Assembly: GCA_026002875.1 (NCBI GenBank) | Contig: BPGE01000001.1 | Span: forward strand, 3,968,001-4,032,000 | Source: Bryobacteraceae bacterium | Lineage (GTDB): Bacteria > Acidobacteriota > Terriglobia > Bryobacterales > Bryobacteraceae | Direction of reading: 5' to 3' | Length of the DNA stretch: 64,000 bases | In this document: piece by piece, positions 39,935 to 49,792 of the stretch | Layout of the letters: every line of letters starts with the position of its first letter | How positions within the stretch are numbered: the first letter of the stretch is position 1 | Notes under the pieces: model-generated | Databases searched by the model: none | Seen by the model: only the letters and a program-made list of their open reading frames with translations | Told to the model about the DNA's origin: nothing | Position numbers and translations under genes: made by a program

Positions 39935-41848
39935 ATGCGCATTGGCGTCGATACGGGCGGCACGTTCACGGACTTCGTCATCCTGCGCGAAGACGGCGCG
40001 CTCGAGTCGTTCAAGCTGCGGTCGAATCCGTCGGCGCCGCACGAGGTGATTCTCGCGGGGCTCGCACGCATCGCCGGTGGTGCCGGGGCCGAGGTGATTC
40101 ATGGTTCGACCGTGGCCACGAACGCGTTTCTGGAGCGCAAGGGCGCGCGCACGGCGTTCGTCACGACGGCAGGGTTCGAAGATCTGCTCGAGATTGGCCG
40201 GCAGAACCGCGCGCAGCTCTACAACCTGACGCCCGGACCGAAGCCGCTGCTGATTCCGCGCAGACTGTGCTTCGGCGTGCACGAGCGCATGCTTCCGGAT
40301 GGCGCGGTGGAAACGGCGCCGCAGAGGGAAGAGCTGCTGGCACTGAGGCGGAGGCTGGAGCGCGCGGGCGTGGAGAGCCTCGCCCTCTGCTGCCTGCACG
40401 CCTACCGGAATCCGGCCAACGAGCAGCGGATCGCCCGCGCGCTGGGGCGCCGTTTTTTCCTCTCCGTGTCGAGCGAAGTGTCGCCCGAATTCCGCGAGTA
40501 TGAGCGGGCGTCGACGACGGCGCTCAACGCGTACGTCGGCCCGCTGATGCACCGGTATCTGGAAGCGCTGGAGCGGCGCGCCGGAGCGCGGCTGTGGATC
40601 ATGCAGTCCAACGGGGGCCTGCTGACGGCGGCGGAAGCGGGGCGGCAGGCCGTGCGCACGATTCTCTCCGGGCCGGCGGGAGGCGTGCGCGGGGCGGCAG
40701 GGGCGGCGCGCGCCTCGGGTTTCACGCGGATCATCGGCTTCGACATGGGCGGCACGTCCACGGATGTCAGCCTGTGCGACGGCGCGCCGCGGGAGACGGT
40801 GGAAGCGACGCTCGGGGGATTTCCGATCCGCGTGCCGATGCTGGAGATCCACACGGTGGGCGCGGGCGGCGGGTCGATCGCGCGCGTGGATGCGGGCGGC
40901 CTGCTGCGCGTGGGGCCGGAGAGCGCGGGCGCCGATCCGGGTCCGGCGTGCTACGGCAAGGCGCTGCTGCCGACAGTGACGGACGCCCATGTCGTGCTGG
41001 GCCGCATCAGCGCCACGCAGCTTGCCGGGGGCACGGTGGCGATCGATCCGGAACGGTCGCGGCGGGCGGTGTCTTCGATTGCGGGCGAGCTCGGCCTGCC
41101 GCTGGAGGACGCGGCGGCGGGCATTCTGCGCGTGGCGAATGCAACGATGACGCGGGCCATCCGCGTCGTGAGCGTGGAGCGCGGCGTGGATCCGCGCGGC
41201 TTTGCGCTGGTGGCGTTCGGCGGCTGCGGCGGCCTGCATGCGTGCGAACTGGCGGCGGAGCTGGGCATGGAAACCGTGCTCGTGCCGGACTTCGCCGGGG
41301 CGCTCTCGGCGCTCGGGATGCTGATGGCGGACCGGGTGCGCGACTATTCGGCGAGCGCGCTGCAGTGCGAGGATATCGAGGCCGTGTTCCGCCAACTCGA
41401 ACAGCGCGCAAGGCAGGATTCGCCGGGAGCGCGCCTGGAGCGCTCGGCCGACATGCGCTACCGCGGGCAGAGCTACGAACTGACGGTGCCCTGGCGCGGG
41501 CGCGACCCGGAGAGCGTGTTTCACTCCGCGCACGAGCAGCGCTACGGATATGCGAACCGCGCGCGCCCCGTGGAAATCGTGCAGGCGCGCGTGCGGGCGG
41601 TCACGCCGGTGACTCCGCCCGTGTTGAGGACTCCGGACCGGCGTTCGCGCCGCGCTCCCGAGCGCCGCACGGTGTTTGTGGACGGGAGATGGCACGAGAT
41701 GCCCGCGCTGGCTCGCGAGTCCGTGAGCCCGCAGTGGACGGACGGGCCGGCGCTGATTCTGGATGCGGGCTCCACCACGCTGGTTCCGCCGGGATGGCGC
41801 TGCCGGCGCGATCGCGCCGGAGCGGTTGTGATTAACTGGAAGCGATGA
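39935..41848 (+). CDS. Hydantoinase/oxoprolinase A-type protein (HyuA)
   Basis: The 637-residue protein belongs to the ATP-dependent hydantoinase/oxoprolinase A family. It has the N-terminal phosphate-binding motif GVDTGGTFTDFV (residues 4-15), a second one, GFDMGGTSTDVS, near residue 270, and the GAGGGSIA loop near 310. The length is a little below usual HyuA (about 650-700). HyuB, the usual partner, is not found nearby, so the substrate (N-methylhydantoin, 5-oxoproline or another cyclic amide) cannot be decided. ATG 39935 follows the repeat array by 60 bases. Its end overlaps the next gene by 4 bases. Confidence 0.85.
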   Translation: MRIGVDTGGTFTDFVILREDGALESFKLRSNPSAPHEVILAGLARIAGGAGAEVIHGSTVATNAFLERKGARTAFVTTAGFEDLLEIGRQNRAQLYNLTPGPKPLLIPRRLCFGVHERMLPDGAVETAPQREELLALRRRLERAGVESLALCCLHAYRNPANEQRIARALGRRFFLSVSSEVSPEFREYERASTTALNAYVGPLMHRYLEALERRAGARLWIMQSNGGLLTAAEAGRQAVRTILSGPAGGVRGAAGAARASGFTRIIGFDMGGTSTDVSLCDGAPRETVEATLGGFPIRVPMLEIHTVGAGGGSIARVDAGGLLRVGPESAGADPGPACYGKALLPTVTDAHVVLGRISATQLAGGTVAIDPERSRRAVSSIAGELGLPLEDAAAGILRVANATMTRAIRVVSVERGVDPRGFALVAFGGCGGLHACELAAELGMETVLVPDFAGALSALGMLMADRVRDYSASALQCEDIEAVFRQLEQRARQDSPGARLERSADMRYRGQSYELTVPWRGRDPESVFHSAHEQRYGYANRARPVEIVQARVRAVTPVTPPVLRTPDRRSRRAPERRTVFVDGRWHEMPALARESVSPQWTDGPALILDAGSTTLVPPGWRCRRDRAGAVVINWKR

Positions 41849-42783
41849 AATCCGCAGTCTTCGCGATCCCGCTTCTCTGCCTGCCGCTGGCCGCGCAGGT
41901 GCAGTTTCAGCAGGCCGCCGATCACATCGAGATCACGATCGACGGCAAGCCGTTCGGCACGTTCCATTACGGGGAAGACGCTCCCAAGCCGTATCTGTCG
42001 CCGCTGCGCGCGGCCTCGGGGACGATTGTCACGCGCCGCTTTCCGATGGAGAAGATCGAAGGCGAGACGCGGGACCATCCGCACCACCGCGGGCTGTGGT
42101 TCACGCACGGCGATGTGAACCAGATTGATTTCTGGGCCAACGAGCCGGGCGGCAAGGGGCGCAAGGGGAAAGTGAAGCTCGAGAAGATCCTCGCCGTGAA
42201 GGGCGGGAAGAAGGAGGGCTCGATCCGCGCGAGCTTCCTGTGGGTGGATGACGCGGGCGATCCGCTGGTGCGCGAGACGCGCACGATGACGTTCTATTCG
42301 GATCCTTCCCAACGGGTGCTGGACTTCGACGCGACGCTGACGGCGGTGAAGAAGGCGGTGTTCGGCGACACGAAGGAAGGCTTCTTCGCCATCCGGCTGC
42401 GCGACGCGATGCGGGAGCGCGGCGGCACCGGGCGCATGATCAACGCCGAGGGCAAGACGGGCATGAAAGAAGTGTGGGGCAAGGCGTCGCCGTGGGTGGA
42501 CTACAGCGGCACGCTGGACGGCGAGGCGCTGGGCGTGGCGATTCTCGATCATCCGAAGAGTTTCCGCCATCCGACGTACTGGCACGCGCGCGACTATGGA
42601 CTGTTTGCGGCCAACGCGTTCGGGCTGCACGATTTCTTCAACGACAAGACGAAGGACGGCAGCCATGCGCTCGAGCCAGGGCAGAGCATCCGGTTCATCT
42701 ACCGCGTGATCATTCATCCGGGCGATACGGAATCAGCCGGGATTGCGAAACAGTTCGCCGAATTCGCCAAGAAGAAGTTCTGA
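41845..42783 (+). CDS. Secreted DUF6807 (PmoA-family-named) protein
   Basis: The 312-residue protein starts with a signal peptide (MKSAVFAIPLLCLPLAAQ, cleavage after about residue 18). The body matches the family often named PmoA, now DUF6807: DHPHHRGLWFTHGDVNQIDFW is the hallmark histidine-rich segment, with HPTYWHARDYGLFAANAFG further on. The fold is probably a beta-sandwich like those of sugar-processing enzymes. The family name does not mean methane oxidation. Bryobacterales and Planctomycetes carry many copies. It overlaps hyuA by 4 bases and bshA by 1 base. Confidence 0.8.
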   Translation: MKSAVFAIPLLCLPLAAQVQFQQAADHIEITIDGKPFGTFHYGEDAPKPYLSPLRAASGTIVTRRFPMEKIEGETRDHPHHRGLWFTHGDVNQIDFWANEPGGKGRKGKVKLEKILAVKGGKKEGSIRASFLWVDDAGDPLVRETRTMTFYSDPSQRVLDFDATLTAVKKAVFGDTKEGFFAIRLRDAMRERGGTGRMINAEGKTGMKEVWGKASPWVDYSGTLDGEALGVAILDHPKSFRHPTYWHARDYGLFAANAFGLHDFFNDKTKDGSHALEPGQSIRFIYRVIIHPGDTESAGIAKQFAEFAKKKF

Positions 42784-43913
42784 TGAGCGCGCCTTCCGCC
42801 CGCCCGCTGCGGATCGGCATCACCTGCTACCCCACGTACGGGGGGTCGGGGATCGTTGCCACGGAACTGGGCATGGAGCTGGCGGCGCGGGGCTACGAGG
42901 TTCACTTCATCACGTACGCGAACCCGATCCGGCTGGATCCGGGGCTGCCGCGCATCTACTATCACGAGGTTGAAGTCGCGTCCTACCCGCTGTTTCAGTA
43001 TCCGCCCTACGATCTGGCGCTGGCGTCGCGCATGGTGGAGATCGCCGAGTGGCAGCAGCTGGACCTGCTGCACGTCCACTACGCGATCCCGCACGCCACG
43101 GCGGCGTTTCTGGCGCGGTCGATGCTGAGGGAGAAGCGCCGGCTGCCGTTCGTGACGACGCTGCACGGCACGGACGTCACGCTGGTCGGAAGCGACAAAT
43201 CGTATCTGCCGGTGACGCGCTTCTCGATCGAGGAGTCCGACGGCGTGACGGCGATCAGCGAGTATCTGAAGCGGCAGACGTACGAAGCCGTGGGGGCGCG
43301 CAAGGAGATCCGCGTCATCTACAACTTCGTCAACTGCGATCTGTACCGCATGGCGAAGCAGCCGCATGAAGGGCGGCCGAGGCTGCTGCACATTTCGAAT
43401 TTCCGCCCGGTGAAGCGCGCGCCGGACTGCGTGCGCATTCTGGCGCGGGCGCGCGAAGCGGTGGATTGCGAGCTGTGGATGGCGGGCGACGGACCGGACC
43501 GCGGCGCGGCCGAGCGGCTGGCGTTCGAGCTGGGCGTGCACGAGCACGTGCGCTTCCTGGGCAAGCAGGACCACATCGAGCGGCTGATTCCGCAGTGCGA
43601 CGTGCTGCTGCTGCCGTCGCAGCTGGAGTCGTTCGGGCTGGCGGCGCTGGAGGCGATGGCCTGCGGCGTGGTGCCTGTGGCGACGCGGGCAGGCGGGCTG
43701 CCGGAACTGATCACGCACGGGCAGAACGGGTTTCTGGAGGAGGCGGGGGACACGGACGCGCAGGCGGCGCGCGTGGCGGAGCTGCTCCAAGACCGCGATC
43801 TCTACAACCGCATGCGGTGGGCGGCGCGCACGACGGCGGAGGAGCGGTTCTGCACGTCGCTGATCATTCCGCAATATGAGGCGTTCTACCGGGAAGTGAT
43901 CGCGGCGGCGTAA
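42783..43913 (+). CDS. bshA: N-acetyl-alpha-D-glucosaminyl L-malate synthase BshA (bacillithiol synthesis)
   Basis: The 376-residue GT4 glycosyltransferase fits BshA, which joins GlcNAc from UDP-GlcNAc to L-malate as the first step to bacillithiol. The start RIGITCYPTYGGSGIVATELG, the DLLHVHYAIPHA segment, VTTLHGTDVTLVGSDKSY and the late ESFGLAALEAMACGVPV-like motif (SFGLAALEAMACGVVPVATR) are characteristic. Length is as usual. It is coupled to the DUF6807 gene by TGATG. No bshB or bshC is present in the window. It ends at a bidirectional hairpin shared with rpoD. Confidence 0.9.
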   Translation: MSAPSARPLRIGITCYPTYGGSGIVATELGMELAARGYEVHFITYANPIRLDPGLPRIYYHEVEVASYPLFQYPPYDLALASRMVEIAEWQQLDLLHVHYAIPHATAAFLARSMLREKRRLPFVTTLHGTDVTLVGSDKSYLPVTRFSIEESDGVTAISEYLKRQTYEAVGARKEIRVIYNFVNCDLYRMAKQPHEGRPRLLHISNFRPVKRAPDCVRILARAREAVDCELWMAGDGPDRGAAERLAFELGVHEHVRFLGKQDHIERLIPQCDVLLLPSQLESFGLAALEAMACGVVPVATRAGGLPELITHGQNGFLEEAGDTDAQAARVAELLQDRDLYNRMRWAARTTAEERFCTSLIIPQYEAFYREVIAAA

Positions 43914-43921
43914 AAACATAT

Positions 43922-43954
43922 CGGCCCGCCCCCGCGCCGGGCGGAGGCGGGCCG
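43922..43954. terminator. Bidirectional terminator between bshA and rpoD
   Basis: CGGCCCGCC (43922-43930) pairs with GGCGGGCCG (43946-43954). The stem lies between two convergent genes, bshA on the plus and rpoD on the minus strand, with only 59 bases between their stops. No strong T-run is present on either side; an A-run (AAAAACATA) precedes it on the plus strand, giving T residues to the minus-strand transcript. Confidence 0.65.
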
Positions 43955-43972
43955 GGAGTTCACAAGAGAAGG

Positions 43973-45508
<1,536 letters not shown>

Positions 45509-45899
45509 ACCTCCAGGTCCGAACAGAGATCTCCGGCAACGTGGCCGCTGCCCGGATCCGAATCAAAACTGCCGACTGCTGTCATGGGAGCCGTCTCTGC
45601 CCCGCCGCAAGGCGCCCGCCGGGACTAAGGCGTGCGTTGCGGCGGCCGACAAACTGATTCACCGGCCCAATCCTGATTCCCGCGCCTGCGCAACTCCGCC
45701 CACATTGCTTCTCCGGGAGGGCACGAAACCGCTCCGCTGGACTGGTTGGCTCATACTGGCGGCGGACGGGAAGGCGCGCCCAATCAGGATAGCACACAAT
45801 TGCGATCTTGTTAAGCTCCCAATTTGTTTGATGCCGTGCGCGGGAATTCGTTACACATCCGCCGCCCAATCTGGCGCCGGCGGGAGCCGGCGTGGCGGA
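45509..45899. other. Intergenic region between rpoD and nrdR
   Basis: This 391-base gap has no convincing gene. It is unusually long for this genome and should hold the leader and promoter of rpoD (minus strand). An rpoD promoter candidate is at 45786-45814, so the leader would be about 270 bases. A short GC-rich stem around 45873-45893 (GCCGGC...GCCGGC) may terminate the nrdR transcript. Confidence 0.6.
45786..45814 (-). promoter_or_regulatory. Sigma70-like promoter candidate for rpoD
   Basis: On the minus strand TTAACA (45814-45809) and TATCCT (45791-45786) are separated by exactly 17 bases. The matches to consensus are four of six at each hexamer. The promoter would give a leader of about 270 bases before the rpoD start. 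Confidence 0.5.
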
Positions 45900-46361
45900 T
45901 CAGCCACGCTTCTTCCGGATCAAGTCTTTGATTTCACTGAGGAAAGCTTCAACGTCCTGGAAATCCCGGTAGACGGAGGCGAAACGCACGTAGGCAATCT
46001 TGTCGAGGGCGAGGAGCCGACGCGTCAGATGTTCTCCTATTTCTGAAGTAGTCATCTCCCGATCCGGTCTGTCGACCAGCATTCCCTCGACTTCGTCGAC
46101 CAACTCGGCGAGGGTGGACATGGGGATGGGGCGCTTTTCGCAGGCTTTGAGCAGCCCATTGAGCACCTTCTGACGGTCGAACTTCTCGCGGCGGCCGTCT
46201 TTTTTGACGACCATGTAGGGGACCTCGTCGATTCTTTCATATGTAGTAAATCGACGGCCGCATTGCAGGCACTCGCGCCTGCGGCGGATGACGTCGCCTT
46301 CCTTGCTTTCGCGGGAATCAATGACACGGTCTTCTTTGAATCCGCAGAATGGACAGTTCAT
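45900..46361 (-). CDS. nrdR: Transcriptional repressor NrdR
   Basis: NrdR is a nucleotide-sensing repressor of ribonucleotide reductase genes. The 153-residue protein shows the N-terminal zinc ribbon (MNCPFCGFKEDRVIDSRES with CxxC, and CLQCGRRFTTYERI with the second CxxC) and the ATP-cone domain (about 50-140, VKKDGRREKFDRQKVLNGLL). Length is typical. Its start overlaps the stop of the upstream membrane-protein gene as ATGA. No nrd gene or clear NrdR box was seen in the window. Confidence 0.95.
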   Translation of the reverse strand: MNCPFCGFKEDRVIDSRESKEGDVIRRRRECLQCGRRFTTYERIDEVPYMVVKKDGRREKFDRQKVLNGLLKACEKRPIPMSTLAELVDEVEGMLVDRPDREMTTSEIGEHLTRRLLALDKIAYVRFASVYRDFQDVEAFLSEIKDLIRKKRG

Positions 46362-47434
46362 GAGACGGCCTCGGAAGGTAGGTGAGAGAGCTCGCGCCAC
46401 CGCAGTCCCTCGCGCAGGGCGAGCAGCGCACCGAGCGGGACGGCTCCGGCGAGGGCGATGACCCAGTTCAGGAGCGCCAGGCTGGTGGCGGTTTCCAGAG
46501 GGACACGGAACATCGAGGTGGTCACGAGAATGGACGCGACCTGAAAACCGCCGCCCAGCCCGGGAATCTGGACGACGCTCCCGATGGCGACAAAGCCGAT
46601 ATAGGCCAGGATCTGGCTGGGGCTGAGCCCTGCGGTCTCGCGAAAGGCGAGGAACATCAGGTGAAAACTCGCGTAGATGATCAGCCATTCCACCGCGCTC
46701 CACCAAAGGAGGCGGGCGATGGCCGGGCCTGACCGGGCGGCGCGCAGTCCATCGAGCGCGGATCGCACCAGGCGGGCGGCCATTTCCTGGTGGTGCTGCT
46801 GAAGGAAGCCGAGCGCGGCGATGATCCTGTGCTCGAACTTCGGCGCCCAATGCTGGAGCACGATCAGCGCCGCAAGGCAGAGCGAACCGGTGATGCCGAT
46901 GATCCAGCCGCCTTTCGCAATGAGCCAGCGCAGTTCGGGACTGGCGGAAGGATGGATCTGGATGGACGAGGCGAGGGCGTAACCGAAGAAGACGAGGATC
47001 AGGAGCGTGTCGTAGATCCGCTCGAGCACGAGGGCGGCCAGCTGGGAGGGGAAGGACACTCTGGCAGCCCGGGCGATGAGCCAGGGGCGGACCAGTTCGC
47101 CGGGGCGGCCGAACAGGTAGACGGCGGTGAATCCGACGATGGTGGCGGAGAGCACGTCCCGGAAGCGTGCGGACGGGGCGAGCGGCCGGAGCATGACCAT
47201 CCAGCGGACGGTTCTGCCGACGTAGGAGAGGAGCCCCACGGTCCAGGCGGCGGCGATCCAGCCCCAGTGGACATGGCGGAAAGCGGACGCGAACGCGCCC
47301 GGGTCGAAGCCGGTCTGCCGGGCGCGCCAGAAGAGAAATGCGGCAGCGGCCAGCAGGAGGAGGCACGGGATGCAGAGGCTGCGGGCCAGGGGGCGGCGCG
47401 CCTTGCTGGCGGAGCTGGGCAGCGTTTCCTGCAC
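46358..47434 (-). CDS. LPG synthase/YbhN-type integral membrane protein
   Basis: The 358-residue protein has about eight hydrophobic helices and the features of the lysylphosphatidylglycerol-synthase TM family (UPF0104): GFTAVYLFGRPGELVRPWLI, a LVLERIYDTLLILVFFGYAL segment and VQIPGLGGGFQVASIL. Members are flippase-like or lipid-modifying membrane proteins; the synthase domain of MprF is absent. The start is GTG 47434. It is the first gene of a two-gene minus-strand operon with nrdR. Substrate is unknown. Confidence 0.8.
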   Translation of the reverse strand: MQETLPSSASKARRPLARSLCIPCLLLLAAAAFLFWRARQTGFDPGAFASAFRHVHWGWIAAAWTVGLLSYVGRTVRWMVMLRPLAPSARFRDVLSATIVGFTAVYLFGRPGELVRPWLIARAARVSFPSQLAALVLERIYDTLLILVFFGYALASSIQIHPSASPELRWLIAKGGWIIGITGSLCLAALIVLQHWAPKFEHRIIAALGFLQQHHQEMAARLVRSALDGLRAARSGPAIARLLWWSAVEWLIIYASFHLMFLAFRETAGLSPSQILAYIGFVAIGSVVQIPGLGGGFQVASILVTTSMFRVPLETATSLALLNWVIALAGAVPLGALLALREGLRWRELSHLPSEAVS

Positions 47435-47610
47435 GTGAGGCCGTTCGAGGCGAGGCGTCCCGCAAATTCAACTAAAATGGGAGCCGGTCCCGTACGCCTT
47501 CGCCACGGTCGAACTTTTCATGATAAACCCGCGTTGTACAGATAGGAAGCCAGCCAGCCGGTCAGAGGAAGCAGGGCTGGCGGCCGATCTGGCGAGAAGG
47601 AACCACGGCA

Positions 47611-48282
47611 ATGGCAGCGGGCACTCAGGTCTGGGGCACGGCGCAAAGCGGGGCGGCCGCCGTGGCGCCGTTGCGATCAGCGGCCTGGGAGGGGAGCGGC
47701 CCCGGCGTGCTGAACGTGGACGCTGACAGCGAACTGGTGGCTCGCTGCCTGGAGGGCGACGAGAGCGCCTGGGAAGATCTTGTCCGCACGTACACGAAGC
47801 GCGTCTACTCCATCTGCTACCGTTTCACGGGGAGGGAGAGCGAAGCGCAGGACCTCACGCAGGAGGTGTTTTTCAAGGTTTTCCGCAACGTGCGGAGCTT
47901 CCGCGCCGGGGAGGGGTCTTTCGGAGTCTGGCTGGCGCGGCTGACGCGGAATCTGCTGATCGACCATTACCGCCGCTCGAAGAACGAGCGGGTGACGGCG
48001 TCGATTGAAGAGCAGCTCCCGATGCTCGAAGAGAAGGCCGCGCTGGAAGGCCGCACGGAGGCGGCGCTGGCGGGCCGGGAGGCGAGCGAGGCGCTGCAGA
48101 AGGCGCTGGCGAAGCTTTCGCCCGACCTGCGCGAAACGGTGATTCTGAGGGATATTGAAGGCCTGGAATACCGCGAGATCGCGCAGGTGCTGGGCGTGCC
48201 GGAAGGAACCGTGAAGTCCCGGCTGAACCGGGGCCGGAGCGAACTGGCGCGCGCGCTGCGCCAGATGAGGGTCGTGCCATGA
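47611..48282 (+). CDS. ECF-type RNA polymerase sigma factor
   Basis: The 223-residue protein has sigma region 2 (about residues 40-110: LVARCLEGDESAWEDLVRTY, FTGRESEAQDLTQEVFFKVF) and region 4 (about 150-215: LRETVILRDIEGLEYREIAQ, GVPEGTVKSRLNRGRSELAR). It should transcribe its own operon, which continues with an anti-sigma factor and three membrane proteins. Upstream, GAACTTTT at 47511-47518 resembles the -35 of ECF promoters, but the -10 part is unclear. Start ATG 47611 has GAAGGAA upstream; the conserved part begins near residue 35. Confidence 0.88.
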   Translation: MAAGTQVWGTAQSGAAAVAPLRSAAWEGSGPGVLNVDADSELVARCLEGDESAWEDLVRTYTKRVYSICYRFTGRESEAQDLTQEVFFKVFRNVRSFRAGEGSFGVWLARLTRNLLIDHYRRSKNERVTASIEEQLPMLEEKAALEGRTEAALAGREASEALQKALAKLSPDLRETVILRDIEGLEYREIAQVLGVPEGTVKSRLNRGRSELARALRQMRVVP

Positions 48283-48920
48283 AGTGCAGCGATCTCGAGG
48301 CCCTGATCTGCGACTACACCGACGGCACGCTGACGCCGGCGGAACGGGCCACGGTGGAACTGCACCTGGCCTCGTGCGCGGCCTGCCGCGCGCTGGTGGA
48401 GGAAGCGCGCGCGGCGGTGGCCTTCATCGGGACGGCCGCAGACGTCGAGCCGCCGCCGGCTCTGGTGAACCAACTGCTGTTCGAGGTGCGGCACGGCGCC
48501 GTCCGGCCGGTGCGGGAGCGTGGCGGCTGGCTGGCGCGCCTTGTGGAGCCGATCCTGCAGCCCCGGTTTGCGATGGGGATGGCGATGACGATCCTCAGCT
48601 TCGCCATGCTGGCGCGGTTCGCGGGGGTGCCGGTGCGGCAATTGAGGATCACCGATCTCGAGCCGGCCAGGGTGTGGATGGCCGTGGAAGACAGGGCCTG
48701 GCGCACCTGGGACCGCGCCAAGAAGTATTACGAGAGCCTGCGGCTGGTGTACGAGATCCAGCAGACGTTGAAGGAATGGACAGAAGAGCCTGCCGTCCCG
48801 GCCGAGACGCCGCGGAAGCAAGACCGTCCCGGCGCCGCCGGGCGCGGGCGGGCGGGAGACGGAATTGACTGGAGCGTGCCCGCGCAGATCGAGCCGCCCG
48901 GGAAGGGGAAAAGACAATGA
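48279..48920 (+). CDS. Membrane anti-sigma factor with zinc finger (zf-HC2)
   Basis: The 213-residue protein begins with a zf-HC2 anti-sigma domain: C3, then H29 and C33/C36 in HLASCAACRALVEEA. A transmembrane helix follows (about residues 92-112, FAMGMAMTILSFAMLARFAG). The C-terminal part is presumably periplasmic, charged and Pro/Gly-rich at the end. It should hold the ECF sigma factor inactive at the membrane. It overlaps the sigma gene by 4 bases and the next gene as ATGA, which keeps stoichiometry. Confidence 0.85.
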   Translation: MKCSDLEALICDYTDGTLTPAERATVELHLASCAACRALVEEARAAVAFIGTAADVEPPPALVNQLLFEVRHGAVRPVRERGGWLARLVEPILQPRFAMGMAMTILSFAMLARFAGVPVRQLRITDLEPARVWMAVEDRAWRTWDRAKKYYESLRLVYEIQQTLKEWTEEPAVPAETPRKQDRPGAAGRGRAGDGIDWSVPAQIEPPGKGKRQ

Positions 48921-49579
48921 CAGAGAACGCCCAGAAGAAGCCTGTAGCCGCTTATTGCCGCGTCTGCGGCGCCGCGCTGGCTGAAGACGAAGTCCGCCTG
49001 GCGCAGGGAACCGTCTTTTGCGCGGCCCACGCGCCCGCAGCGCCGCAGCAGACGCCGGTTTCGGCGCCGCCGCCTTTGCCTGTCAATCCGGGCGTTTCGC
49101 CCGGGCTGGCCTTCATTCTCGGCCTGATCCCGGGCGTGGGCGCGATTTACAACGGGCAGTACGCCAAAGGAATCGTGCATGTGCTGATCCTCGGACTGCT
49201 GATCAGCATTGTCTCCAGCGACGCCGCCGGCGGACTGGAGCCGTTGTTCGGGCTGCTGACGAGCGTGTTCTGGTTCTACATGGCGTTCGAGGCGTACCAC
49301 ACGGCGCGGCGCCGCCTGATGGGCGAGCCGGTGGACGAATTTTCTTCGCTGGTGGAGCTGCGGGGCGGCGGACGGTCTCCGCTGCTGCCGGTGCTGCTGA
49401 TCGTGTTCGGCGCGCTGTTCCTGCTGAACAATTTCGGCATGCTGCCGATGCGCGAGGTGCTGCGCTACTGGCCCGTTCTGCTGATCGCGGCCGGCGTGTG
49501 GATGCTGACGCAGCAGTTCAGCGGCGGGCGCAGGGGCAAAGAGGCGGGGTCTGATGCCCCCGGGGGAGGCGGCCAATGA
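48917..49579 (+). CDS. B-box-like zinc finger, TM2-like and LiaF-like membrane protein
   Basis: The 220-residue protein starts with a zinc-binding motif (CRVCGAALAEDEVRLAQGTVFCAAH; residues about 14-38). It continues with a Pro-rich linker, a TM2-like helical hairpin (LAFILGLIPGVGAIYNGQYA, then VHVLILGLLISIV) and a C-terminal LiaF-type transmembrane pair (LLPVLLIVFGALFLLNNFG, YWPVLLIAAGVWML). It acts at the inner membrane and is a likely sensor or regulator in this envelope-stress operon. It overlaps the following gene by 4 bases. Confidence 0.75.
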   Translation: MTENAQKKPVAAYCRVCGAALAEDEVRLAQGTVFCAAHAPAAPQQTPVSAPPPLPVNPGVSPGLAFILGLIPGVGAIYNGQYAKGIVHVLILGLLISIVSSDAAGGLEPLFGLLTSVFWFYMAFEAYHTARRRLMGEPVDEFSSLVELRGGGRSPLLPVLLIVFGALFLLNNFGMLPMREVLRYWPVLLIAAGVWMLTQQFSGGRRGKEAGSDAPGGGGQ

Positions 49580-49782
49580 CACGCATGGGGGAACTGATGC
49601 GGGCGATCCGCGGCCCGGTGGTGCTGATCACGCTGGGCGCGCTGCTGCTGGCGGACCGGATGTCGGGAGTTCCAGTGACCAAAACGTGGCCGGTTCTGCT
49701 GATCGTATTCGGGCTGATGAAGCTGCTGGAGAGGACGGCGGGCGCGCCGGGGGCTGGCGGCGGGGCCCGATTCCAGGGTTGA
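49576..49782 (+). CDS. LiaF-like transmembrane domain protein (DUF5668)
   Basis: The 68-residue protein is a free-standing LiaF-type transmembrane pair: GPVVLITLGALLLADRMSG and TWPVLLIVFGLMKLLER. The repeated WPVLLI(V/A) pattern is shared with both neighbours, so the three genes carry the same module. It is probably a membrane partner in the operon. Start ATG 49576 overlaps the previous stop as ATGA (alternative ATG 49585). Confidence 0.7.
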   Translation: MTRMGELMRAIRGPVVLITLGALLLADRMSGVPVTKTWPVLLIVFGLMKLLERTAGAPGAGGGARFQG

Positions 49783-49792
49783 GGAGGCGGAC

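Noticed and set aside
38348-41695. A 1,115-codon minus-strand open frame, and plus-strand frames of 485 and 526 codons across the same area
   Set aside because: They exist because the 63-bp repeat has no stop in several frames and because high GC keeps the antisense of hyuA open. The translations are 21-residue repeats with no domain, and no RBS is seen.
41845-42783. Methane monooxygenase subunit PmoA
   Set aside because: The sequence matches the secreted DUF6807 family that carries the PmoA name in databases; it has no membrane helices or copper ligands of the real PmoA.
46362-47471. NrdR as a 523-residue fusion protein
   Set aside because: The longer open frame is a shadow of the overlapping membrane-protein gene; NrdR begins at the normal ATG 46361, which overlaps that gene's stop.
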